A stretch of 64,000 nt of DNA from Marinobacter sp. S6332 (GTDB lineage: Bacteria > Pseudomonadota > Gammaproteobacteria > Pseudomonadales > Oleiphilaceae): assembly GCF_023016045.1 (NCBI RefSeq), contig NZ_JALKAP010000004.1, positions 124,001-188,000 of the forward strand, read 5' to 3'. Positions 26,446-34,123 of this stretch are shown in pieces. The stretch's first letter is position 1; every line of letters begins with the position of its first letter. The notes under the pieces were generated by a model. The model made no database searches. It saw nothing but the letters and a program-made list of their open reading frames with translations, and had not been told where the DNA came from. The position numbers and the translations under genes were made by a program.

Positions 26446-27213
26446 ATGCCCCTTAGTTCAATGCTCTCGGAAATCATAAAGATCGCCGATGAAGCCAGTA
26501 CAAGAGTGCTTCACATATACCAATCCGATTTCAAAGTGAGCTATAAAGAAGATCAATCGCCCATCACCGCTGCGGATGTCGCAAGCCACGAAACCATTCT
26601 AAAAGGCCTGCGCAATATCAGCAGAGATATTCCAATCATCTCGGAAGAGGGTACACAATCACCCTGGGAAGAGCGCAAGCATTGGCGGCGGTTCTGGTTG
26701 GTTGACCCCATTGATGGCACCAAAGAGTTCACCCAGCGTACCGGTGAATTCACAGTGAATATCGCATTGATTGAAGACGGTGAGCCGGTAATGGGCGTTG
26801 TGACAGCTCCTGCTTTAAAAGAAGCTTTTTGGGGAATAAAAGGCGAAGGTGCCCACAAGCGCGACCGAACTGGGCGAATTCACCGAATTTATGTGGCAGA
26901 GCCGCCCGCAACCAAGCGTGTCGTCGCCAGCAAAAACCACATGAACGATGAAACCCGGGACTTTATAAGAGCACTCGGCCCCCATAAAACCATTCAAGCG
27001 GGCAGCTCCCTTAAATTCTGCCGCATAGCCGAAGGTCACGCAGACCTTTATCCGCGCATAGGGCCTACCAGTGAGTGGGATACGGCAGCAGCCCATGCCG
27101 TATTGGTAGCGGCGGGCGGCGATGTGCGAAAGCTGGATGGCGAACCGTTACGGTATGGAAAGGAAGATGTTTTGAATCCGCATTTTATTGCTGCGGGAGG
27201 TTGGCATTTTTAA
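26446..27213 (+). CDS. cysQ: 3'(2'),5'-bisphosphate nucleotidase
   Basis: A 255-residue inositol-monophosphatase-fold enzyme. Metal-binding residues are visible: the Glu pair in ISEEGT (67-68), VDPIDGTKEF (Asp 87 and Asp 90), and SEWDTAAAHAV near the C-terminus. CysQ removes the 3' phosphate of PAP/PAPS, recycling the by-product of sulfate assimilation and sulfotransferases. This may be relevant because a sulfotransferase-like protein is encoded at 40726. It is monocistronic and followed by a GC-rich repeat. Confidence 0.9.
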   Translation: MPLSSMLSEIIKIADEASTRVLHIYQSDFKVSYKEDQSPITAADVASHETILKGLRNISRDIPIISEEGTQSPWEERKHWRRFWLVDPIDGTKEFTQRTGEFTVNIALIEDGEPVMGVVTAPALKEAFWGIKGEGAHKRDRTGRIHRIYVAEPPATKRVVASKNHMNDETRDFIRALGPHKTIQAGSSLKFCRIAEGHADLYPRIGPTSEWDTAAAHAVLVAAGGDVRKLDGEPLRYGKEDVLNPHFIAAGGWHF

Positions 27214-27280
27214 AAATATACCTGGGTCAGCGGCGCATGTCCGTTTAGAGAGAGTTTTAGAGGGTGGATTAAGGTTTGAT

Positions 27281-27403
27281 TGATGCCCCCTCTTCCTAGC
27301 CCTCTCCCGCAAGGGAGAGAGGAAATAAGGGGCGGAGTTTCCCTCCTTTTGGCTTTAGCCCCTCCCCCCCCATGCGGGGGAGGGGTTGGGGAGAGGGGAT
27401 GAA
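27281..27403. repeat. GC-rich double-hairpin (REP/BIME-like) repeat
   Basis: Two related hairpin units lie in opposite orientation. The left unit has CTCTCCC-GCAA-GGGAGAG (27302-27319). The right unit has a 10-bp stem CCCCTCCCCC / GGGGGAGGGG (27359-27385). Both are flanked by copies of a CCCTCTYCCYAACCC-like arm, with the right arm inverted. The layout is that of a composite palindromic intergenic repeat. It also can act as a 3' barrier for the cysQ transcript. Confidence 0.7.
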
Positions 27404-27460
27404 GAATACAAAAGTATGTTAATCTGCACCAATAGTATGAGCTTTGATGTGGAGGTCTTT

Positions 27461-27727
27461 GTGACAACGATACGTAAAACAATAACACTCACTGATACCC
27501 AGAATAGTTGGGTGAAATCGCGCATTGCCCATGGCGATTTTACAAACGACAGTGAGTACTTTCGAGATTTGATCCGCAGGGATCAGGAACGGAATACTGG
27601 GTTGGAGCAGTTACGCGCCGCTCTTTTGGAGGGCGAGCAAAGCGGCTTTAGCAACCGTACTCCTCAGGAGATTCGACAGGCAGCCAAGGAGAGGCTTCAA
27701 AGCGATGGCAAGTTACAGGCTCAGTGA
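27461..27727 (+). CDS. parD: ParD-type antitoxin
   Basis: An 88-residue ribbon-helix-helix antitoxin. The N-terminal TTIRKTITLTDTQNSWVKS is the DNA-binding strand and helix; SEYFRDLIRRDQER follows, then a flexible toxin-binding tail. The start is GTG 27461 with TGGAGG five bases upstream. The longer frame to 27386 runs into the palindromic repeat. It overlaps the toxin gene by 23 bp, the usual coupling in parDE. Confidence 0.85.
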   Translation: MTTIRKTITLTDTQNSWVKSRIAHGDFTNDSEYFRDLIRRDQERNTGLEQLRAALLEGEQSGFSNRTPQEIRQAAKERLQSDGKLQAQ

Positions 27728-28004
27728 GCGAGCCGATGAGGATTTTGAATCTATCTATGTGTTTGGGCTATTAAATTTCGGTTTACTTCAAGCTGATGCC
27801 TACGCTGACGGCTTGGAGGCGAAATTTGAGCAGATTGCTCGGCAACCTCAGCTATACCCCGCGATAGATCACGTTAAAGCGGAGTATAGGCTTTGTGTAT
27901 ACAAAAGCCATTCTATTTATTATCGAACTGATGGAAACTGCGTCACGATAGTTCGTATTCTTCGCAATCAGAATGTCGGCGCGGCTCTTGAGCAATTAAG
28001 TTGA
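27705..28004 (+). CDS. parE: ParE-type toxin (RelE/ParE family)
   Basis: A 99-residue toxin. It begins YRLSERADEDFESIY, has the central arrangement FEQIARQPQLYPAIDHVKAEYR, and ends with HSIYYRTDGNCVTIVRILRNQN, all standard for ParE gyrase poisons. The family also includes mRNA interferases, so the target is inferred from the ParD partner. The gene overlaps parD. Confidence 0.87.
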   Translation: MASYRLSERADEDFESIYVFGLLNFGLLQADAYADGLEAKFEQIARQPQLYPAIDHVKAEYRLCVYKSHSIYYRTDGNCVTIVRILRNQNVGAALEQLS

Positions 28005-28017
28005 CTCTGTTGATGGT

Positions 28018-28677
28018 TTGCGGCCGGGATCACTTTATGGATTATGTACGTATAGGTGCGCCCTTATCGGCGTTGGTAGGGGCGGTGGCTATTGGGTTGA
28101 TACCCTTGGTTTGGGCATTTTGATTCGCACTCTGGATTTCTTGTTTGCGTTCTTCGGTTTGCTATTGGGCTTTCCGGTTTTTTTGGTCCTTTACATTATC
28201 GGGCTGTTTGACACAGGCGCCCCAATTTTCAGACAAGAACGCGTGGGGCGGTTCAGAAAACCATTCACGCTCGTGAAGTTCCGAACCATGTCGGTTGACA
28301 CGGCCTCTGTTGCCAGCCATTTAGCAAGCAGCTCCTCCATCACCAAGCTTGGCCGTTTTTTACGCCGAACCAAGCTAGACGAATTGCCACAACTGTGGAA
28401 TGTTCTAAAAGGTGAAATGAGCTTGGTGGGCCCACGTCCCTGTTTATTCAACCAAGAAGAGCTGATTGCTGAGCGTGAGCGGCTGGGCGTGTTCAAGGCT
28501 CGGCCGGGTGTCACCGGTTTGGCTCAGGTGCAAGGCATCGATATGTCTACGCCCCAATTGTTAGCGCAAACTGATGCAAAGATGCTGGCGAGCCTGAGCA
28601 TTTCGAATTACTTTAAATACATGATTTTGACAATATCTGGTAAAGGTTTGGGTGATAGAATACCCAGCGGCGATTAG
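28018..28677 (+). CDS. Bacterial sugar transferase (PglC-like phosphoglycosyl transferase)
   Basis: A 219-residue monotopic initiating transferase that moves a sugar-1-phosphate from a UDP-sugar to undecaprenyl phosphate. One re-entrant hydrophobic segment (residues about 36-63) is followed by GAPIFRQERVGR, FTLVKFRTMSVD, the catalytic-dyad-type region LRRTKLDELPQLWNVLKGEMSLVGPRP and KARPGVTGLAQV. The start is uncertain. No ATG exists before the core; TTG 28018 is the earliest, and TTGs near 28111-28120 would fit homologues better. It precedes the WbpM-like dehydratase by 32 bp. Confidence 0.85.
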   Translation: MRPGSLYGLCTYRCALIGVGRGGGYWVDTLGLGILIRTLDFLFAFFGLLLGFPVFLVLYIIGLFDTGAPIFRQERVGRFRKPFTLVKFRTMSVDTASVASHLASSSSITKLGRFLRRTKLDELPQLWNVLKGEMSLVGPRPCLFNQEELIAERERLGVFKARPGVTGLAQVQGIDMSTPQLLAQTDAKMLASLSISNYFKYMILTISGKGLGDRIPSGD

Positions 28678-28709
28678 GTTCCTAACCTCAGGCGTGACAG
28701 GATGTTGAG

Positions 28710-30650
28710 ATGTTTGAATTATTCTTAAAGCTGCCCCGTGTTCAAAAGCGGCTGATTTCTGTAACCGTTGATGCCGTAGCATTGTCTTTTGCACTTTGGG
28801 CATCGTTTGCTTTGCGCTTGGAGCAGGGTTTCTGGCTGCCTGATCAGAGTCAGTTGCTCATTACAGGTCTTACAGTCCTAGTAACTCTTGGTGTTTTTGT
28901 TCGCCTTGGTCTTTACCGCGCGGTTATTCGATACATGAGCGATCGCGCTTTTTTTACCATCATCATAGGTGTTGGCATTTCTGCCCTGTTTTTTGTCATT
29001 TTGGGATACAGCCTTCGCGCCTCGGTACCCCCTTCAGTTCCAGTGATATACGCCGCTTTAGCGTTTATTTTCGTAGGCGGAAGCCGGATGAGTATGCGCA
29101 TGTTAGTGCAGCATACGTTCACGCGTGGCAAAGAATGCATCGCGATTGTGGGCGCTGGTGAAACCGGCGCTCAATTAGCGAAGGCTCTACAACAGGGTAC
29201 CGAATATCACCCCGTGGTTTTTATTGGCCTACAAAAAACCAAGCATAAATCCCTTATCGCCGGTCTGCCGGTGCTTGCAATGAATCAGCTAGAGGGAGCT
29301 ATGCGTGTCCATGGTGTTAAGCGATTTTTGTTGGCGCTAGATGCCGATATACAGATTGATCGCAAGCAACTTCTCAGCCGTTTAGAATCATTAAAGCTGC
29401 CGGTTCAAACAGTTCCTTCAATGACAGAGTTGGTTGCAGGGCAGGCCCGAATCAACGATATCCGCGATCTGGAAATTGAGGATTTGCTTGGCCGCAACCC
29501 CGTTCGGCCTGATAGCGCGCAAGTGGCGGGCAGCCTGTATAAGAAGGCAGTAATGGTGACCGGTGCTGGCGGGTCAATCGGTTCAGAATTGTGTCGGCAG
29601 ATTATTCACCATAGGCCGAGTGCTCTTGTACTATTTGAACAGTCCGAGTATTCCTTATACGCCATAGAGAGAGAGTTGCAGTCTATCAATCGGGTTGAGG
29701 GCCTGAATGTGGAGATACACCCTATTCTTGGGGGAGTGCTCCATCGTCGACGCTGCGAGGTGGTGATGCGTAGTTTTCGCATCCAAACGGTTTACCATGC
29801 TGCCGCATACAAACATGTGCCGCTTGTAGAACAGAATGTGATCGAAGGCGTCCAGAACAACGTATTCGGAACCCTGCACATGGCTGAGGCAGCAATAGCC
29901 GCCGGGGTAGAAAGGTTTGTGCTGATCTCAACAGACAAAGCCGTTCGCCCAACAAATGTAATGGGTGCCAGCAAACGCATGGCCGAATTGGTATTGCAAG
30001 GCTTGGCGCAACGCCAGAATGCTACGATTTTTTCGATGGTTCGTTTTGGCAATGTATTAGGCTCTTCTGGGTCAGTGGTGCCCTTGTTCCGTGATCAAAT
30101 TCGCGATGGGGGGCCGGTTACCGTTACACACCCCAGCATTATCCGCTATTTCATGACTATCCCGGAGGCCAGCCAACTAGTACTGCAAGCCGGAAGTATG
30201 GGCTCCGGAGGTGACGTATTCGTTTTGGATATGGGAGAGCCTGTTAAAATTGCAGATCTGGCTCGCAAGATGATTCACCTGATGGGGCTTGTGGAAAAAA
30301 CGCCCGAACAGCCACATGGCGACATAGAAGTCGTTTTCACAGGTTTGCGGCCGGGTGAAAAGTTGTTTGAGGAGTTGTTGATTGGTGACGACCCCCAAGG
30401 CACATCTCACCCACGCATTATGATGGCGAGAGAGGCTTCCATGGATTGGGAGGATCTGGAGTTGGTTTTAAACAAGCTTTCGCGAGCGAGTCGCGAATTC
30501 GACTGCGCCCAGATTGTCGAAACTCTCAAAAGTGCACCCACCGGATTTACGCCGAATGGTGATATAGCCGATCTCGTCTGGTGCAATAGTGGGCATGACT
30601 TGATCGTTGCAAAAGAAGGTACTGGAAAAATACATCGCCTTCCTGTTTGA
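28710..30650 (+). CDS. Membrane-bound UDP-sugar 4,6-dehydratase, WbpM/FlaA1-like
   Basis: A 646-residue protein. Four N-terminal transmembrane helices (residues 12-125) are followed by a CoA-binding-like Rossmann domain (GAGETGAQLAKAL near 147) and the catalytic SDR domain starting at VTGAGGSIGSEL near 283. The family hallmark STDKAVRPTNVMGASKR near 407 has Met in place of the SDR Tyr, as in WbpM. It makes the UDP-4-keto-6-deoxy sugar that is reduced to UDP-QuiNAc or UDP-FucNAc, probably by the WbpV-like enzyme at 32143. It is in line with the initiating transferase. Confidence 0.9.
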   Translation: MFELFLKLPRVQKRLISVTVDAVALSFALWASFALRLEQGFWLPDQSQLLITGLTVLVTLGVFVRLGLYRAVIRYMSDRAFFTIIIGVGISALFFVILGYSLRASVPPSVPVIYAALAFIFVGGSRMSMRMLVQHTFTRGKECIAIVGAGETGAQLAKALQQGTEYHPVVFIGLQKTKHKSLIAGLPVLAMNQLEGAMRVHGVKRFLLALDADIQIDRKQLLSRLESLKLPVQTVPSMTELVAGQARINDIRDLEIEDLLGRNPVRPDSAQVAGSLYKKAVMVTGAGGSIGSELCRQIIHHRPSALVLFEQSEYSLYAIERELQSINRVEGLNVEIHPILGGVLHRRRCEVVMRSFRIQTVYHAAAYKHVPLVEQNVIEGVQNNVFGTLHMAEAAIAAGVERFVLISTDKAVRPTNVMGASKRMAELVLQGLAQRQNATIFSMVRFGNVLGSSGSVVPLFRDQIRDGGPVTVTHPSIIRYFMTIPEASQLVLQAGSMGSGGDVFVLDMGEPVKIADLARKMIHLMGLVEKTPEQPHGDIEVVFTGLRPGEKLFEELLIGDDPQGTSHPRIMMAREASMDWEDLELVLNKLSRASREFDCAQIVETLKSAPTGFTPNGDIADLVWCNSGHDLIVAKEGTGKIHRLPV

Positions 30651-30678
30651 TTAAAGCGAACAACAAGGATTGTTGAAA

Positions 30679-32115
30679 ATGATAGATATAGCTCATCACG
30701 GTGCAACCACTGGGGTTACCGGCTCCTGCCATGAACTCACTCTTGGCTTCGGGATCGAGCCTGTCGCAGAGCCAAGCTCAACCTCTACAACTGCTGGCAT
30801 TCTGGTTGATTGCGGGCTGTTCCAAGGTCAAGAAAAGGGCGATGGTGCCAGCGCATCGGACCTCTCCATTGACTTTCCTATTTCGCATATCCGTGCTTTG
30901 GTTGTCACCCATGTGCACATCGATCACGTTGGGCGAATTCCGTATTTACTGGCAGCGGGTTTCGAGGGGCCGATCATCTGCTCCGAGCCTTCGGCCTTAA
31001 TGCTCCCTGAAATACTCGAAGACGCCTTGAAGATTGGCTTTACGAGGGATAAGCGGTTAATAGACCGGGTGCTTGGGCTGATCCGTTCAAGGCTGGTGCC
31101 TGTGCCTTACGGGCAGTGGCACTCAGTATTTTCCGAATCAAACTGCTCACTCTCGGTGCGTTTCCAGCGCGCGGGGCACATTTTGGGTTCCGCTTACGTT
31201 GAGTGTGAGGCGGTTTCCGGAGACCAACGGGAACGGGTGGTATTTAGCGGAGATTTAGGCGCCCCTCATGCACCGTTATTGCAAGAGCCCGAATCACCCG
31301 AGCGGGCAGATCGCCTAGTGATAGAAAGCACCTATGGCGACAAAGACCACGAGAGCCGGGAGACGCGACGCTACCGCCTGAAAGCGATTCTGGAGCACGC
31401 TTTGGCGGATGGCGGTACAGTGCTGATACCCGCATTCAGTATTGGCCGAACTCAAGAACTGCTGTATGAAATCGAAGGTTTGATACACGAATTCCAGCAT
31501 GACGCAGTTGCGGATGGCGTGGTCTGGGAGGATTTGGAAATTGTGGTAGATTCGCCGTTAGCGGCAGAGTTTACGAGCATCTATCGCAAACTTAAGCCAT
31601 TTTGGAATGCCGAAGCAGCGGATTTGCTTCGCCAAGGCCGGCACCCTCTTTCCTTTGAGCAGCTAACGGTTATTAACAGCCACGAAGACCACCTAAACGC
31701 CGTTGAATATCTGGCGCGCTCGCATCGCCCCTGCGTGGTGCTGGCTGGCTCTGGCATGTGCGCCGGGGGCAGGGTGGTCAACTATCTTAAAGCAATGCTT
31801 GGCGAAGCCAGAAACGATGTGTTGTTTGTAGGTTATCAGGCAGCGGGCACCCCGGGGCGGGATATTCTTACCTATGGCCCTCAAGGTGGTTGGGTAGAGT
31901 TGGATGGCGAGAGGCTTGATATCCGAGCGGGAGTGCATCAAGTAGGTGGTTATTCCGCTCACGCGGGGCAGTTAGATTTGATTCGATTTATTGAAGGCAT
32001 ACCTAAAAGACCAACAGAAATACGTGTTGTTCACGGTGATGACTCTGCAAAGCGTGCCTTCAAACAGCGCCTTGACGATTTGGGTTATTCCAGAGTTCTT
32101 ATCCCCAGCGGGTAA
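30679..32115 (+). CDS. Beta-CASP MBL-fold hydrolase
   Basis: A 478-residue relative of the protein at 24888-26249. Motifs are VTHVHIDHVGRIP (HxHxDH), RAGHILGSAYVE, VFSGDLGAP, ESTYGDKDH, AGSGMCAGGR, SAHAGQLDLIRFI and VHGDD. The metal set appears intact, so ribonuclease-type activity is possible. The start is ATG 30679 behind AAGGA; the frame opens nine bases earlier with two TTGs. Its place between a WbpM-like and a WbpV-like gene, with gaps of 28 and 27 bp, is unusual. Whether it has a role in glycan gene expression is unknown. Confidence 0.88.
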   Translation: MIDIAHHGATTGVTGSCHELTLGFGIEPVAEPSSTSTTAGILVDCGLFQGQEKGDGASASDLSIDFPISHIRALVVTHVHIDHVGRIPYLLAAGFEGPIICSEPSALMLPEILEDALKIGFTRDKRLIDRVLGLIRSRLVPVPYGQWHSVFSESNCSLSVRFQRAGHILGSAYVECEAVSGDQRERVVFSGDLGAPHAPLLQEPESPERADRLVIESTYGDKDHESRETRRYRLKAILEHALADGGTVLIPAFSIGRTQELLYEIEGLIHEFQHDAVADGVVWEDLEIVVDSPLAAEFTSIYRKLKPFWNAEAADLLRQGRHPLSFEQLTVINSHEDHLNAVEYLARSHRPCVVLAGSGMCAGGRVVNYLKAMLGEARNDVLFVGYQAAGTPGRDILTYGPQGGWVELDGERLDIRAGVHQVGGYSAHAGQLDLIRFIEGIPKRPTEIRVVHGDDSAKRAFKQRLDDLGYSRVLIPSG

Positions 32116-32142
32116 TGTCTTTAATACACAACAGGTTGAGTT

Positions 32143-33099
32143 ATGAAGGTTTTGGTTACCGGCGCCACAGGCTTTGTTGGTAGTGCCTTGGTGCAATCAC
32201 TGCTAAAGCAGCCTGAGATGTTTGTGGTTGCAGCTTGCCGCGAGCCCGGGCCGGAGTGCCACCCAAAGCTAAAGTGGGTAAGGATTGGAGAGCTTGGTGC
32301 AACGACGAACTGGAGCGAGGCTCTGGAAGGCGTACGAATAGTCATTCATTGCGCAGCCGCAAACTCAGCCGAGGGCAGAAGTGCCGCAGAACGTGCGCAA
32401 AGGCTGCATGAGATAAATGCATTGGGAGCGGAGCGATTGGCGCGAGAGGCAGCAGCTCAGGGTGTAACCCGCCTTGTGTACTTTAGTACTGTTAAAGTTC
32501 ATGGCGAAACCGGTGGCCCCTTTACCGAAAGTAGCCCGCTCAATCCTCGCGGCTCTTATGCTGTAAGCAAGTGCGAGGCCGAAGAAAAGCTTACGGAAAT
32601 TTGCCGCCAAATTGAAATGGAGTACGTTATTATCCGCCCGCCGCTAGTCTATGGGCCGGGTGTAAAAGGTAATTTTCGGCTACTGATGCGATGGGCCAAC
32701 AGTCGAATACCCATATTTATCGATGGCATAAAAAACCAACGAAGCATGATCTATATTGGTAATCTGGTGCAATTCACGGAGTTGGCATTGCGGCATCCTG
32801 TGGCTACCAATCAAACGTTTTTGGTGAGTGACGGGCAGGGCCTTTCTACTGCACAGGTGGTGAGTGAGCTACGTAAAGCATACGGACGTGCTCTCTCAGC
32901 TTACAGCTTATCTATACCGAATTGGGTTTTCAGACTAGCGGGGGCGTTGCCAGGACTAAAAGGGATTATGGACCGTTTGACGGGGTCTCTAGTTCTAGAT
33001 GATTCGAAGGCACGAGGCATGTTGGGGTGGGCGCCTTGTATGACTGGGTTACAGGGCTTTCAGGACACTCTTGCTGTCGAAGAAGGTGTGTCTAGGTAA
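32143..33099 (+). CDS. NAD-dependent epimerase/dehydratase family protein, WbpV-like
   Basis: A 318-residue extended SDR. Landmarks are VTGATGFVGSALVQ at the start, HCAAANS near residue 70, SYAVSKCEAEE (YxxxK) near 141, RPPLVYGPGVKGNF near 165, and the C-terminal LSTAQVVSELRKAYGR and ARGMLGWAP. The pattern matches the WbpV group, which reduces the 4-keto sugar made by WbpM-type dehydratases to UDP-FucNAc or UDP-QuiNAc. Context supports this. AGGTTGAG precedes the ATG. Confidence 0.87.
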   Translation: MKVLVTGATGFVGSALVQSLLKQPEMFVVAACREPGPECHPKLKWVRIGELGATTNWSEALEGVRIVIHCAAANSAEGRSAAERAQRLHEINALGAERLAREAAAQGVTRLVYFSTVKVHGETGGPFTESSPLNPRGSYAVSKCEAEEKLTEICRQIEMEYVIIRPPLVYGPGVKGNFRLLMRWANSRIPIFIDGIKNQRSMIYIGNLVQFTELALRHPVATNQTFLVSDGQGLSTAQVVSELRKAYGRALSAYSLSIPNWVFRLAGALPGLKGIMDRLTGSLVLDDSKARGMLGWAPCMTGLQGFQDTLAVEEGVSR

Positions 33100-33119
33100 A
33101 TGATTTTAGCGTTCTCTAA

Positions 33120-33157
33120 TCAACTGATGACCGTATGAACAAACAGCCATCAGTTGA
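33120..33157 (+). terminator. Inverted repeat after the WbpV-like gene
   Basis: TCAACTGATG and CATCAGTTGA are exact 10-bp arms separated by 18 bases, located between convergent genes and followed by GTCTTTTC. It may be a weak bidirectional terminator. Confidence 0.35.
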
Positions 33158-33182
33158 AGAGTCTTTTCAGGCTTGGTAAACC

Positions 33183-33515
33183 TTATTTCCGCGTTGCCTT
33201 TAGCTCTTGCTCCAGAGCTTCTCCATAGCGTTGACGTGCGGTTTTCGTAATTGCCAGCTCATTTTCTAGCTCACCGATCAGTCGGTCTGTTGCCCGAATA
33301 TTTGTAATCTGCGCTTTCGCGTTGTCGTTAAGCGAGTCTAGAGCGTATTGTTTACCATCTATTGTAATCGTTTCTTTGTTTGCTGTTTTCTGCGCTGGTT
33401 TTTTTGAAGCGGCCTTGGTGGCAGGTTTGCGCGCAGTCGACTTGCTGGCAGGCGCCTTTGTGCTTGCGGCCTTGCGAGGTTTCGGGGCAGCACCTGTTTT
33501 CTTCGTGTCAGTCAT
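33183..33515 (-). CDS. DUF6447-like protein with Lys/Ala-rich N-terminus
   Basis: A 110-residue protein in two parts. Residues 1-48 are a low-complexity Lys/Ala/Pro tract resembling histone-H1-like tails. Residues 49-110 (ITIDGKQYALDSLNDNAKAQ, then a helical ELENELAITKTARQRYGEAL) match the small DUF6447 family as I recall it. A second copy of that module is encoded just upstream on the same strand. Such proteins turn up near glycan and surface loci; the function is unknown. GGAG precedes the ATG. Confidence 0.7.
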   Translation of the reverse strand: MTDTKKTGAAPKPRKAASTKAPASKSTARKPATKAASKKPAQKTANKETITIDGKQYALDSLNDNAKAQITNIRATDRLIGELENELAITKTARQRYGEALEQELKATRK

Positions 33516-33570
33516 CGGAGAACTCCAATCATCTCGATAAAATGGTTTCTAAATAAATCGTTGCCGCTTG

Positions 33571-33762
33571 TTACGCCTTCTTGTCAGCAATGTTGCGCAA
33601 ACGATCCAAGTAGCTATGTTGCGCGGTTCTTGCGATAGATAGGCGCGCTTCTAACTTTTTAATGTGGGTGTTTGTGATTGATGCCTGATGGGCAAGTTGC
33701 CGACCTTCTTCAGGCAGGCTGTCCAGTTTGTAGGTCTTCCCGTCGAGGGTAATGCTATCCAT
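33571..33762 (-). CDS. DUF6447-like small protein
   Basis: A 63-residue protein that is a bare copy of the module at 33183-33515: [20 protein letters not shown] followed by a helix with [20 protein letters not shown]. The two copies align through GK-Y-LDSL and the ARTAQ/KTARQ segment. They are 55 bp apart and probably co-transcribed. The protein is likely a short strand-helix unit. Function unknown. Confidence 0.7.
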   Translation of the reverse strand: MDSITLDGKTYKLDSLPEEGRQLAHQASITNTHIKKLEARLSIARTAQHSYLDRLRNIADKKA

Positions 33763-33868
33763 AACAACACCGTTGATGCAGTCAATTAAGTTAAGTAGAT
33801 GAGATAGTAGAGATATCTTGGTGGCGAAATATACACGAAATTGCCCCTATTTTCTCTGCCGGGCCATA

Positions 33869-34108
33869 TTAATTTTCTGACACGCCGCGTAGGGGTTGAA
33901 GTTTGCGAGCCAACCACAATATAGCCTCGTTGCTGGGCTTATATCTCAGTTTTCTGTCTGCTTTATTGGTCTCCTGATGCTCGTTGACACCGTTGGGGGC
34001 GCTGCATAGAATGGCGCCTTTCCTCAAGTTGGCCCCCCGAGCGTCGAGTCTTTCGAAAGCTACATAGTCAAGGGTCGGTTCAAAGTCGTCCTCTAATTCG
34101 ATATTCAA
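33869..34108 (-). CDS. Hypothetical small protein
   Basis: A 79-residue ORF with an acidic N-terminus (IELEDDFEPTLDY) and a basic C-terminal half. The start would be a TTG, with no strong ribosome site. It begins only 15 bp from the divergent secretion ATPase start, leaving no room for two separate promoters. If it is real, the secretion operon promoter lies inside it. No family is recognised. Confidence 0.4.
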   Translation of the reverse strand: MNIELEDDFEPTLDYVAFERLDARGANLRKGAILCSAPNGVNEHQETNKADRKLRYKPSNEAILWLARKLQPLRGVSEN

Positions 34109-34123
34109 AATGGTACCGCTTCT

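Noticed and set aside
27281..27403. CRISPR-like or terminator-only reading of the GC-rich repeat
   Set aside because: There are only two diverged units in inverted orientation without spacers, so it is a palindromic repeat; termination may be a side effect.
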